Counted from the stretch's first letter, positions 18,792 through 27,196 are shown. The stretch is 64,000 bases of DNA from Candidatus Dependentiae bacterium (GCA_018266175.1 JAFEAY010000021.1:62001-126000); one strand, 5' to 3'. Notes: generated by a model not told the origin, from the sequence alone. Numbers and translations are program-made.

Positions 18792-18818
18792 TTCTTCTTC
18801 TTCTTCTTCTTCTTCTTC
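18792..18818 (-). repeat. (GAA)9 trinucleotide microsatellite
   Basis: Nine perfect TTC units on the plus strand read as nine GAA codons on the minus strand. They lie directly behind, and in frame with, the stop codon of the RING-finger gene at 18828. Slippage would change the length of a glutamate tail if the stop were read through. Confidence 0.9.
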
Positions 18819-18827
18819 GGTATCACC

Positions 18828-19637
18828 CTAGTCACCTTCATCATTGTGCTCTTGACCATCATCACAATCATCAACAAGATCAGGAACCTCTTGATACCTC
18901 TGAGCATCTAATTCTTGCTGAAGCTGAATAAGCTGAGCAAGCTCATTTTCATCAAATAGCTCACCTATGTACTCTTCATCAAATACAGCTTGCTCATGTG
19001 CAAGCTCACGATAGTCTACTTCTTGAGCTGAGCGATGATTTTCTTGAGCTAAACCTTCATAGGCTCCATGATGCTGCAAAAAAAACTTGAGGTTAATTCC
19101 AAAATCAGCTCGGCAGCATGGACATAATGTGTGAACTCCGCTCTTGCCCGCAGGCTTTTGAGCAAACCACTCAAGCAGACATTGTGGGCAAAATGTATGC
19201 CCACAAAGGGTATTGATCACACTGTGCGGCTGCTCAAGACAAATGAAGCATTTATCCTCTTCTTGATCATTAACAACAGAATCGCACTCTCCAGCTGCCT
19301 TGCAAGTTTTTTTACAAATAAGTGAGTAATGATTTGCAAGATACCAGGCACCAACTGTTGCTTTGTAATCAGCAGAACCTACTTCACATTGACCACGTAA
19401 GCGAGCAAGTCGAACACGAACTTTTTTCTTACGCTTAGATCGCAAATCTAAATCACCACTTTCACGTTTTTTAAGCGTTGCAAACATTCCTTTGATTTGA
19501 TTATGAAGTCTTGGTTTTATGTCCTCAGACATAAACCAATCAAGATTACCCACCATTTGAGTTGGAGTTACAGCACAAAGAGAAGAAATCGAGGCAAATA
19601 AAGCACATAGAAGAGTTATACCTAGAGCAACCTGCAT
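18828..19637 (-). CDS. Exported RING-finger protein (candidate E3 ubiquitin ligase)
   Basis: A 269-residue protein with a signal peptide (MQVALGITLLCALFASISS) and one RING-type zinc finger at residues 130-175: C-x2-C-x11-C-x-H-x2-C-x2-C, then the final CPCC pair before RADF. In eukaryotes such fingers recruit E2 enzymes; bacteria have no ubiquitin, so an exported RING protein probably acts in a eukaryotic host. A basic stretch (residues 66-80) precedes the finger. The tail is acidic and contains DENELAQLIQLQQEL (229-243), which resembles an inverted ubiquitin-interacting motif. AAGGAA supports the ATG. The TAG stop is followed in frame by a further acidic tail and a second stop, see findings. 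A second exported RING gene follows upstream at 19806. Confidence 0.85.
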   Translation of the reverse strand: MQVALGITLLCALFASISSLCAVTPTQMVGNLDWFMSEDIKPRLHNQIKGMFATLKKRESGDLDLRSKRKKKVRVRLARLRGQCEVGSADYKATVGAWYLANHYSLICKKTCKAAGECDSVVNDQEEDKCFICLEQPHSVINTLCGHTFCPQCLLEWFAQKPAGKSGVHTLCPCCRADFGINLKFFLQHHGAYEGLAQENHRSAQEVDYRELAHEQAVFDEEYIGELFDENELAQLIQLQQELDAQRYQEVPDLVDDCDDGQEHNDEGD

Positions 19638-19805
19638 GAGTTATTCCTTTAATAAAATAGATCTTTTTAAATTCAAGGCTCACAGCATATCATAAGCATA
19701 AAAGCATGTACTATAAAAAATATGTATTCCCTTACTAGACGGAAACGACAATCAATACATACAACAAAAACGCTCAAGCCTACAATCACCTCAAAATTCT
19801 CAAGA

Positions 19806-20495
19806 TCACAGCTCCTCAAAGTCTGCAATATCCAGATCTGCCTCTAAATTAAGAGCTAACAACCTATCCTCAAGCTCCTGGTGCTCTCGATGCTCTTTCT
19901 TTTTTCTCAAATTTATTGACAGTTCTCGTCTATAACCAGACGTCGTATAGAGCGCTCGTTTAACTCTTTTTGAAAATGGAGCTCGACAAGTCGGGCACTG
20001 GCTATGAGCATTGTCTATTCTGGGCTTATCATAAGCAAACCAAGACATCAGGCAAAGCTTACAAAAATAGTGGTTACAGGCAGTTCTGACTCTGTCTCTG
20101 ACATTTTCATGACAAATTGGACACTGAATCTCTCGATCAATAATCCGCTTAGATATAGAAAAATATTCAAGAAATTCCCGTAACGCTTTATTAAATTGTA
20201 AGCTACGGAAATCACCACCAGGCAAAGTTTCTAAATAATAAATATCTAGATTAACCTTCTTCATAATTTTGCGGCAAACTTTACCGGGTAAATTAATCAC
20301 CCCACGCCTTTGAATATGCAAACTAAAGGTCTCTTCTAAGTAATTTTTCTCTTCAGGAGAAATTCCATCCAATTCTTTTGTCAAATAGGCCACCAAAGCA
20401 TTTTGCTCAATTAACACTGCTACACAAATATAATTTGGCGAAAAAATTAATATAAAAAAAAGACTCAATTGAGAAAGCATACTTTTTAACTTCAC
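19806..20495 (-). CDS. Second exported RING-finger protein
   Basis: A 229-residue protein with a signal peptide (VKLKSMLSQLSLFFILIFSP as encoded). A C3HC4 RING finger is clear: CPIC, then C-x-H (CNHYF), CKLC, and CPTCRAPF, with the tryptophan-containing LMSWFAYDKP between. It shares with its neighbour at 18828 the finger spacing and the SWFA/EWFA helix, so the two are paralogues, though the flanks differ. The tail is rich in Glu, Arg and Leu and probably helical. Several starts are possible: GTG at 20501 lies too close to the AGAGGG ribosome site, GTG at 20495 has five bases spacing and is preferred, and an ATG at 20480 has no good site. As for its neighbour, a host-directed ubiquitin-ligase role is inferred. 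Confidence 0.82.
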   Translation of the reverse strand: MKLKSMLSQLSLFFILIFSPNYICVAVLIEQNALVAYLTKELDGISPEEKNYLEETFSLHIQRRGVINLPGKVCRKIMKKVNLDIYYLETLPGGDFRSLQFNKALREFLEYFSISKRIIDREIQCPICHENVRDRVRTACNHYFCKLCLMSWFAYDKPRIDNAHSQCPTCRAPFSKRVKRALYTTSGYRRELSINLRKKKEHREHQELEDRLLALNLEADLDIADFEEL

Positions 20496-20592
20496 TATCA
20501 CCCTCTGATATTAATGGAACAGATAACACCCACTCTTTCTTAGAATAGATAGCATGTTTATTACAGAATCAAAGAAAAAATGTAAAGAATGA

Positions 20593-22578
20593 TTAGACGA
20601 TTTTAAGATATTTTTTACGGAATTCAAGAATCTTTTCACGTAACTGAATAGCCTTTTCAAAATCAAGATTTTCTGCCGCAAGGCTCATTTCAGCTTCAAG
20701 CTGCGTAACAAAAGCGCGCGCTTCTTCTTCACTCTTTGGCCTAAAGTTTTTAACTCCTGACCCAAGCTTAGACGCCTTCATGATATCTTCTTGAAGCTTA
20801 GAAATGCTCTTGGTTACCTCACGCTCAACGTTGCGTGGAGTAATGCCATGTTTCTGATTATATTCCATCTGCAAGGCTCGACGACGTTCTGTCTCTGAAA
20901 TTGCTTTTTTTATTGAATCAGTAAGCCGATCGGCATAAAAAATAACCTTTCCCTGCGCGTTGCGTGCTGCTCTACCAATGGTTTGAATAAGCGACTTTGC
21001 ATTGCGCAAGAAACCTTCAATATCGGCATCCATAACCGCAACCAGTGCAACTTCAGGCAAATCGAGACCTTCACGCAGCAAGTTGATTCCCACAACACAA
21101 TCAAAAACCCCCAAACGAAGCTTATGTAATATTTCTGTTCGTTGCGGAGTCTTGATTTCACTGTGCATGTAACAGACTTTAATTTTTTTATGCTCAAGAA
21201 ATTGCGCTAAATCTTCTGCCGCTTTTTTAGTCAACACCGTAACAAGGGTCCGATAACCCCGTTCAGTGGTTTGATTAATCTGTTGCATTAAATGGCTGAG
21301 TTGCCCCTCTCGGCCAACAATCTCAATTTCAGGGTCAAGAATGCCGGTTGGACGAACCACCTGTTCTACCACCTGTTTTGCATGCTCAAGCTCATACTCG
21401 CCCGGAGTTGCAGAAACAAAGATAACGTCTTTAAAGTATTTTTCGACCTCCTCAAATTTCAAAGGTCTATTATCATACGAAGCCTGAAGTCGAAAGCCAT
21501 ACTCGATGAGCGATTGTTTTCGAGCTCGATCGCCCTTGTACATCCCATGCAACTGAGGCAACGCGATATGCGACTCGTCAATAATTAACAAGAAATCACG
21601 ATCAAAGAAATCAAACAGTGGATAGGGAGCTTCACCCGGTAAGCGACCATCAAAATAACGTGAGTAATTTTCAATTCCTGAGCAGTAACCTGTTTCTTGC
21701 AACATATCAAGGTCGTGCTTAATACGGGTTAATAATCGTTCTCGATAGAGCGGGTTCTCAATTTTTGCTGCTTCAAGCTCTAAATCTTGCTTGATAAATG
21801 CAACGGCATTATTGCGCTTTTCTTCGGTTGTTACAAAATGTTTTGCTGGAAAAATCAAAACATTATCAAGCGTTGAAAGCACTTTGTTTTCACGCTTATC
21901 AATAAGCTCTAAAAGTTCAATTTCATCACCAAACAGCTCTATGCGCAAGTTATCACGAAAATAAGGAAGATTAATCGTAATCGTGTTGCCCATGACACGA
22001 AAAAGCCCTGAAGTTGTTTCAACATCATTACGTTTGTATTGAATAAAAATGAGCTTATCAATGAGCTCCTTACGGGATATTTTTTGCCCAACCTTGAGCG
22101 AAAAGGTGAGCTCGCGATAATCCCACGGGTTACCCAAAGAATAGATAGCCGAAACCGATGCAATAACAATAACATCGTCTCTGTTGATAATTGATGCGGT
22201 AGCTTCAACACGTAACCGCTCAATTTCGGCGTTAATTTTAGTCTCTTTGGGAACGTAGATATCTTGGGCTGGCAGGTACGATTCTGGTTGATAGTAGTCA
22301 TAATAACTGACAAAATAGCAAACCTTGTTGTTAGGAAAGAAAAGACTAAACTCTTCGTAGAGCTGAGCAGCCAACGTTTTGTTAGGCGACAAAATCAAAA
22401 CTGGTCTGTTCTGCTTGGCTATAACGTTTGCAAGCGTAAAGGTCTTACCCGAGCCAGTTACACCCAGCAATATAGACTTTCCAGGACGGCCTTGGTTAAG
22501 CTGATCAATTGCCTCTGGCTGGTTGCCAGATGGCGCAAACGGAGATAAAAGTGAAAAAACGCTTTTTTTAGTACTCAT
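20593..22578 (-). CDS. uvrB: Excinuclease ABC subunit B
   Basis: A 661-residue DNA-damage recognition helicase of nucleotide excision repair. The Walker A GVTGSGKTF, the damage-probing beta-hairpin region YYDYYQPESYLPAQDIYVPKE (start of it), the DESH box, the helicase motifs GINLLREGLDLPEV and QTIGRAARN, and the C-terminal UVR domain that contacts UvrC (residues about 620-655) are all present. The length is standard. No Shine-Dalgarno sequence precedes the ATG; instead the start codon lies in the loop of a perfect 16-base inverted repeat (see 22557-22608). uvrA and uvrC are not in the window. Confidence 0.97.
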   Translation of the reverse strand: MSTKKSVFSLLSPFAPSGNQPEAIDQLNQGRPGKSILLGVTGSGKTFTLANVIAKQNRPVLILSPNKTLAAQLYEEFSLFFPNNKVCYFVSYYDYYQPESYLPAQDIYVPKETKINAEIERLRVEATASIINRDDVIVIASVSAIYSLGNPWDYRELTFSLKVGQKISRKELIDKLIFIQYKRNDVETTSGLFRVMGNTITINLPYFRDNLRIELFGDEIELLELIDKRENKVLSTLDNVLIFPAKHFVTTEEKRNNAVAFIKQDLELEAAKIENPLYRERLLTRIKHDLDMLQETGYCSGIENYSRYFDGRLPGEAPYPLFDFFDRDFLLIIDESHIALPQLHGMYKGDRARKQSLIEYGFRLQASYDNRPLKFEEVEKYFKDVIFVSATPGEYELEHAKQVVEQVVRPTGILDPEIEIVGREGQLSHLMQQINQTTERGYRTLVTVLTKKAAEDLAQFLEHKKIKVCYMHSEIKTPQRTEILHKLRLGVFDCVVGINLLREGLDLPEVALVAVMDADIEGFLRNAKSLIQTIGRAARNAQGKVIFYADRLTDSIKKAISETERRRALQMEYNQKHGITPRNVEREVTKSISKLQEDIMKASKLGSGVKNFRPKSEEEARAFVTQLEAEMSLAAENLDFEKAIQLREKILEFRKKYLKIV

Positions 22579-22608
22579 TTTGTAAGTCTAGCACTAAAAA
22601 AAGCGTTT
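22557..22608 (-). promoter_or_regulatory. Inverted repeat enclosing the uvrB start codon
   Basis: Bases 22557-22572 and 22593-22608 are a perfect 16-base inverted repeat with a 20-base loop that contains the uvrB ATG (22578-22576). On the minus strand the 3' arm is followed by more T residues, so the same structure could end transcription from the upstream gene at 22636 or cover the uvrB start. Confidence 0.7.
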
Positions 22609-22635
22609 CTCAAAAGCTGTCTATTATTGGCAAAA

Positions 22636-23286
22636 TTAATGGCTTAATGAAACATTAAGCTCATCCATGAGTCCACGCTTTGCTTGCGCAGTAAACTCAA
22701 TATTAAGCCTGATAAATTCGTCAGTAGCCTTGCAATCACCTACAAATAACTCGGGATTTGTTTCGTAGAAATAGCAGGCAAAAGAATATTTTCCATAATC
22801 ATCAAGGTGGTTATAACCTTTGATAATTGAGCTTTGTAGTTTTGCATGGGACGTTTTGAATATTTCATAGAGCACGCCTAAAAGAGGATTCACTGTTGCA
22901 AGTTCCTCAATTCGAACAAGTACATATTTACATTCTCTGGACAAAATCAATCCACAATAAACAAGGAGACCTTGGTTTTTAATAGCATCCGACCCGTAAT
23001 GTAAAAAACGACTGCAATACCAATCAATATTTTGATCTGATGCTGACTCTTTATGCAATGCATAGAGTGATTTTAAGCTCAACATCCCATTAAGCTGACT
23101 ACTCACGTGCTCAATTTCTAAAAATAATTGCTTTATCCGATTGCTCAAAACGGTCAACTCAGTGTCATAAAGCAAACGCGCTTGTTCTTCTGGGTCAAGA
23201 GCATAAACACGGTTACTCTTCATACCGTCACAAAAAGATGGCAACAGCATAAGAGCCGTTATAAAAACATATCTCAAGAATGACAT
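22636..23286 (-). CDS. Exported protein of unknown function
   Basis: A 216-residue protein with a signal peptide (MSFLRYVFITALMLLPSFC) and a good ribosome site (GAGG) before the ATG. The mature part is mostly helical, with scattered cysteines (CSRF, CGLI, CKYV, CYF) but no motif I recognise. It starts with a charged region rich in Glu and Arg. It is one of many short exported proteins in this window and lies 57 bases before uvrB on the same strand, separated by a hairpin that may act as its terminator. Confidence 0.7.
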   Translation of the reverse strand: MSFLRYVFITALMLLPSFCDGMKSNRVYALDPEEQARLLYDTELTVLSNRIKQLFLEIEHVSSQLNGMLSLKSLYALHKESASDQNIDWYCSRFLHYGSDAIKNQGLLVYCGLILSRECKYVLVRIEELATVNPLLGVLYEIFKTSHAKLQSSIIKGYNHLDDYGKYSFACYFYETNPELFVGDCKATDEFIRLNIEFTAQAKRGLMDELNVSLSH

Positions 23287-23451
23287 AAGACCTCGTTAAT
23301 CAGAAAACATTAAAAGATAAAACCGTTAAACCAAATGAGTGTGGAGAAGTATAAAACTGAAGCGTAAAAAGTCAAAGAATTGATAACTACAAGAAACCCA
23401 TGAATATTTTAAAGTTGAGTAAGTTTATTAAAACCACAATCAACTTACTGT

Positions 23452-23481
23452 AAAAAGAGGGCACCATGTACATAGTGCCCT
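23452..23481 (-). terminator. Rho-independent terminator of the CYTH gene
   Basis: Read on the minus strand, AGGGCAC and GTGCCCT (23475-23481 and 23458-23464) form a 7-base stem followed by TCTTTTTA. It lies 44 bases downstream of the stop of the gene at 23525. Confidence 0.75.
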
Positions 23482-23524
23482 ACAAAAAGAAAGTCATTCT
23501 AGAAAATAACATTTAATTAAAAAA

Positions 23525-24118
23525 TCAATGTCCATGTTTTTTGGTAAGTTCATCAATAGTCGAAAAAGTTACACACGGTAGTTGATTAAATACAACCGTT
23601 GGAATACCAAGACGTTCTTCATACACAACATCGATACTACCAAAAAAAATCTCTTCAGCCTTAACATCAAAACGAGCTAACAAATCTTCGACACTTTTTT
23701 TATCAGGACCTTCTATTTCTACAAAAGGCTGAAGCCCTGGCCATCGATCAATAGTAACTTGGCAACCATCAATCTCCCAGGTCTCTCGATAATTTTCTTG
23801 ATAAGATTTAATAATACATCCAGTAAGCTGCATAAATAGGCATGCTTTATCAAAATCATTCACATCAAGCTCCATTTCTCGAACCCCATCAATGCTTGTT
23901 GCTGATGAAAGATGCTTAACGGTCATTGTTATTCGGTCTCCCTCATCCCTCACCCTTCCCCACATATTTCTCTGAGCCTCTAAGTCGTCAACAGGAAGAA
24001 TAAATGTTTTTCGGCGCATCAACCGATCTGATACTCTAAGAGTAGCCCCAACTTGTTCAAGCTTTTTTTTGAATAATTCAGGATCAACAAAAAATTTTGC
24101 TTCAAATTCAATATTCAT
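23525..24118 (-). CDS. CYTH-domain protein (CyaB/triphosphatase-like)
   Basis: A 197-residue protein of the CYTH superfamily, whose members bind triphosphates and include class IV adenylate cyclases, thiamine triphosphatases and inorganic triphosphatases. The hallmark ExExK is at the start (IEFEAKF); later strands carry the expected charged residues (MRRKTFILPVDD, GRVRDEGDRITMTVKH, REMELDV, RETWEIDGCQVTIDRWPGLQPFVEIEG). The exact substrate cannot be assigned. I start it at the ATG 24118 because that gives the usual CYTH length and a GAGAG precedes it. The frame stays open upstream for another 73 codons, to the edge of the 300-base inverted-repeat element at 24349, so a longer N-terminus may have been lost. 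Confidence 0.78.
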   Translation of the reverse strand: MNIEFEAKFFVDPELFKKKLEQVGATLRVSDRLMRRKTFILPVDDLEAQRNMWGRVRDEGDRITMTVKHLSSATSIDGVREMELDVNDFDKACLFMQLTGCIIKSYQENYRETWEIDGCQVTIDRWPGLQPFVEIEGPDKKSVEDLLARFDVKAEEIFFGSIDVVYEERLGIPTVVFNQLPCVTFSTIDELTKKHGH

Positions 24119-24348
24119 AAGACTCTCTTGTTTATTACATTGCTCAAGTGAACTAATATATCGAGTCGCTGCAAACCCTAAATTATTTTTGAACCATAAA
24201 ACTTTTTCTTTGCTTAATGGTACCGTTGAAACATCAAGTGATTCAATATCTTGGATTCGAGCAATTACCTCTTCTATTTCTTTTTTACAAGCTGATGAAC
24301 TCAGCAAAATCTCGCCAAACAATGCAACTTTCAACAAAATATTTTTTA

Positions 24349-24648
24349 ACGCGAACTCGATAATTCAAATTCTTTGTATTGACCCACTGGCTCAGTTGAT
24401 TATCGATTTTCTAGGATGTCATCCCAAACTTGATTTGGGATCCAGCAGAATAAGTTACAACAAAGTTTTTTATACGATGGGATTTGATAGATATTATTGA
24501 AGCTTGTTTGATGGATTCCATCGATAATTTATGAATGAACAATGCTATCATGGTGGATCCCAAATCATGTTTGGGATGACATATTCTTCGATGATTCTGA
24601 AGTTAAATACATCTAAATTGATATCATTTACATTATCGAGTTCGCGTT
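24349..24648. repeat. 300-bp nested palindrome, MITE-like element
   Basis: The ends are a perfect 17-base terminal inverted repeat (24349-24365 and 24632-24648; it contains GCGAACTCGATAA). Inside, 24416-24447 and 24551-24582 form a second inverted pair of 32 bases with two mismatches; each of these is itself a hairpin (ATCCCAAA..TTTGGGAT). The spacing between outer and inner arms is 50 and 49 bases. A third weaker pair (ACGATGG / CCATCG) lies at the centre. No transposase is encoded. The terminal motif recurs at 49086 and 49535. Confidence 0.8.
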
Positions 24649-24755
24649 CAATAATATTCACACTGAATCATACCTCTGTAAGAGAAATGGAAGGATAAAC
24701 AATGATCTTCTATTTTTGATACATACTTGAACATAATTTGGGGGAGGGGGAATAT

Positions 24756-25016
24756 TTAACCATTTCTTGCTTCTGGCCATAGTCGTTTTTTTGCAAATGC
24801 ACTACCCGAACCAGATTTTAAATATTTTTCAAATTCAATCGCCGTAATTTCATCTTTAAAACACAGGTACATTATTAGTTGCCACGGCTTATACTTTGCC
24901 GTATGAACCGATCCACCAGAGTTATGCTTTTCTAAGCGTCGCTCTAGATTAATTGTATAACCAATATAGGTTTGATTAGGAAAAACTATTGATCTTAAGA
25001 GATATACATAATACAC
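24756..25016 (-). CDS. Small GIY-YIG nuclease-domain protein
   Basis: An 86-residue single-domain protein of the GIY-YIG (UPF0213/YhbQ-type) family. The two signature strands are YYVYLLRS and TYIGYT, with the following basic residue (NLERRLEKHNSG) and the late glutamate in AIEFEKYLKSGSG. Such proteins are presumed single-strand or structure-specific DNA endonucleases; a cellular role is generally unknown. It lies between the 300-base palindrome and a group of hairpins next to tRNA-Asp. A second, diverged copy is at 49244, again next to palindromic repeats. Confidence 0.88.
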   Translation of the reverse strand: MYYVYLLRSIVFPNQTYIGYTINLERRLEKHNSGGSVHTAKYKPWQLIMYLCFKDEITAIEFEKYLKSGSGSAFAKKRLWPEARNG

Positions 25017-25022
25017 AAATCA

Positions 25023-25050
25023 GCCCGCCTTCGCTAAAGCTTAGGTGGGC
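25023..25050. repeat. Intergenic hairpin with TTCGCTAAAGCTT core
   Basis: GCCCGCCT and AGGTGGGC pair around the core TTCGCTAAAGCTT (25030-25042). The core reappears at 49688-49699. The base composition is richer in G+C than the surroundings. The following AACTTTCGCTC is repeated at 25106-25116. Confidence 0.7.
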
Positions 25051-25088
25051 AACTTTCGCTCACTGTTTCTATTAAATATGAATCATTT

Positions 25089-25137
25089 AAAAAAGGTGGC
25101 CCGCCAACTTTCGCTCCAAAGAGCTTCAGTTGGCGGG
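25089..25137 (-). terminator. Terminator overlapping the tRNA-Asp 3' end
   Basis: On the minus strand CCCGCCAACT (25137-25128) pairs with AGTTGGCGGG (25109-25100), a perfect 10-base stem, followed by CCACC and six T. The 5' arm of the stem includes the last acceptor-stem bases, the discriminator and CCA of tRNA-Asp. Confidence 0.8.
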
Positions 25138-25208
25138 GCTGATGGGGCTCGAACCCACGACCTTCCGCGTGACAGGCGGACGCTCTAACCAAACTGAGCT
25201 ACAGCCCC
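25131..25208 (-). tRNA. tRNA-Asp (anticodon GTC)
   Basis: The minus strand folds as a full cloverleaf: acceptor stem GGGGCTG/CAGCCCC, D-arm GCTC/GAGC, anticodon stem TCCGC/GCGGA around loop CTGTCAC with anticodon GTC, and a T-arm GTGGG-TTCGAGC-CCCAT. The discriminator is G, as required for tRNA-Asp, and CCA is encoded (25133-25131). Confidence 0.97.
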
Positions 25209-25297
25209 AACCGAATATTAATCCGACCATTTGGCAGGATTACCTAGTATTGTGCCAGATAAATTGATTTTTGCAAGAAAAATATCTAAAAATGTAC

Positions 25298-27196
25298 CTA
25301 ACGCAGCATGAGCTCAACAGCCTTCACAATAGCTTGTGCATCAATACCTGCAAAATTAAGCAGTTCTTCTGGTGTTCCCGAGCGAGACAATCCGGTCACG
25401 CCCATGGTTTGCACGGTAATACCGGTATTAACAAGAGCACTTGCAATAGCTTCGCCAAAACCACCCTGCACATAATGGTCTTCAACCGTAATAATTTTAT
25501 TATTCGCGTCACGGGCTAGATCAACAAGCTGTTCAACCGGAAGCGGCTTTATTGAATACAAATCGACTACGGAAACACTAATATCTCGTGCCCACAAAGT
25601 TTCATGTGCTTTAAGCGCTTCAAAAAGCGTAATTCCAGCACCAACAATGCACACCTGATCGTTACCAGTACGTCTAATCACTTTGCATTCACCAAGAAGA
25701 AAGTTTTCATGCTTGCCATATAAAATCGGCACATCAGCTCGTGTTGTACGTATGTAAGAAATGCCATCATGATAATGACCCATCTGCTCAACAAGTTTAT
25801 AGGTTGAAACGCCATCGCTTGGGTATAAAACAATTGACCCAGGAATAGCACGCATTAAAGCAATATCTTCCAACGCCATCTGCGATGGGCCATCTTGCCC
25901 AATTGAAACACCACAGTGAGAGCCACACAAGCGAACCGCATTGCGACCAATGCCCGCCATTCTAATTTGATCATGGGCACGGGTAAAAAATGCGCCAAAT
26001 GTTGCAGCAAAAGGAACTTTTCCACGAGCCTGCAACCCTACAGCTGCTCCAACCATGTTCTGCTCTGCAACAAAGCATTGAATAAAACGATCTGGAAACT
26101 CCGCTTCAAATATATCGGTGTACGTTGAATTTTTCACATCGCCATCAAGCGCAACGACAGCACTGTTAGCTCGACCAAGGGCCGCAAGCGCATAACCAAA
26201 CGCCTTACGGGTAGAAATCGATTTACCCTGAGCAAAAAGCGCACCATTAGTATCTTTAATGATGCTCAGTGGACCGCCAGACATACGATGATGCTCAAGC
26301 TCGTGACTTTCATGAGGTTGCGCCATAATAAATGGCTTTTTTGGGGCAAACTGAGAAGCTTCATGAAATCGCGCAACTAAACTTCTAATAGCATCTTCAA
26401 GCTCAGACATATTCAATGGTTTTCCATGAAAGCCATTAAGGTTTTCTATGCCTTCAAGCCCGTAACCTTTATATGTTTTTGCAATAATCATAGTAGGTTT
26501 TTCAGATACGGCTTGAGCTTGAGTAAACGCATCAACAATTTGATCAAGATTGTGACCATCAATAATCAATGTATGCCAGCCAAATGCGGCAAATTTATCA
26601 GCATGACGCTTTACTTCGTGATCATGCATTGTCTGCCCTGATTGACCAAGGCGATTGCAATCAACAAGAGCTATCAGATTGTTTAAGTGATAATGAGCAG
26701 CAAGCTCTGCTGCTTCCCATACCGAGCCTTCAGCTATTTCTGCATCACCCATCATAACGATAGTTCGATAGTTTAATTTTTCCATTTTGGCATTAAGCGC
26801 CATACCCACACCAACCGATAAACCTTGCCCAAGCGATCCAGTTGCTGCTTCATTATAAGCAAAACGTGGAGTTGGGTGGCCTTCAAGATGAGCATCAAAG
26901 GTACGCAGTTCTAAAAGCTCTTGGTCGCTCACAACACCAAGTTGTTTATAGGCTGCATAAACAATTGGAATCGCATGTCCTTTTGAAAGAATAAAGCGAT
27001 CGTTGTTTCGATTTTTTGGATTTTTAAGATCATAACGTAAAATATGAAAAAAGATTGCAGCAATCATATCTGCTGCAGATAAACATGACGTTGGATGACC
27101 TGATTTTGCTTGTGTTGTTGCACGTAAAGAGTCGATACGCAATTGCAATGCAACATGCGCTAGAAATTGACGTATTTCATTTGGTAAAAATGCCAC
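25298..27196 (-). CDS. tkt: Transketolase
   Basis: A 632-residue thiamine-diphosphate enzyme that moves two-carbon units between sugar phosphates in the non-oxidative pentose phosphate pathway. The N-terminal half has the substrate loop KSGHPTSCLS, SKGHA, the TPP motif (GDAEIAEGSVWEA), and DGHNLDQI; the pyrimidine-binding half has the catalytic-type Glu in FVAEQNMVGAAVGL; the C-terminal domain follows. The start is GTG at 27196, preceded by AAGGAA. It forms an operon with the Nudix gene upstream (32-base gap). A transaldolase-like enzyme at 39018 could work in the same pathway. Confidence 0.95.
   Translation of the reverse strand: MAFLPNEIRQFLAHVALQLRIDSLRATTQAKSGHPTSCLSAADMIAAIFFHILRYDLKNPKNRNNDRFILSKGHAIPIVYAAYKQLGVVSDQELLELRTFDAHLEGHPTPRFAYNEAATGSLGQGLSVGVGMALNAKMEKLNYRTIVMMGDAEIAEGSVWEAAELAAHYHLNNLIALVDCNRLGQSGQTMHDHEVKRHADKFAAFGWHTLIIDGHNLDQIVDAFTQAQAVSEKPTMIIAKTYKGYGLEGIENLNGFHGKPLNMSELEDAIRSLVARFHEASQFAPKKPFIMAQPHESHELEHHRMSGGPLSIIKDTNGALFAQGKSISTRKAFGYALAALGRANSAVVALDGDVKNSTYTDIFEAEFPDRFIQCFVAEQNMVGAAVGLQARGKVPFAATFGAFFTRAHDQIRMAGIGRNAVRLCGSHCGVSIGQDGPSQMALEDIALMRAIPGSIVLYPSDGVSTYKLVEQMGHYHDGISYIRTTRADVPILYGKHENFLLGECKVIRRTGNDQVCIVGAGITLFEALKAHETLWARDISVSVVDLYSIKPLPVEQLVDLARDANNKIITVEDHYVQGGFGEAIASALVNTGITVQTMGVTGLSRSGTPEELLNFAGIDAQAIVKAVELMLR

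Noticed and set aside
18674-18931. Plus-strand frame with a run of leucines
   Set aside because: The leucine run is the (CTT)n tract read on the plus strand; the real gene is the RING protein on the minus strand.
24119-24337. TTG-started longer version of the CYTH protein with a lipobox-like SSAC
   Set aside because: The lipobox lacks the usual Leu at -3 and the TTG has no ribosome site. I annotate the shorter form and discuss the possible truncation as a finding.
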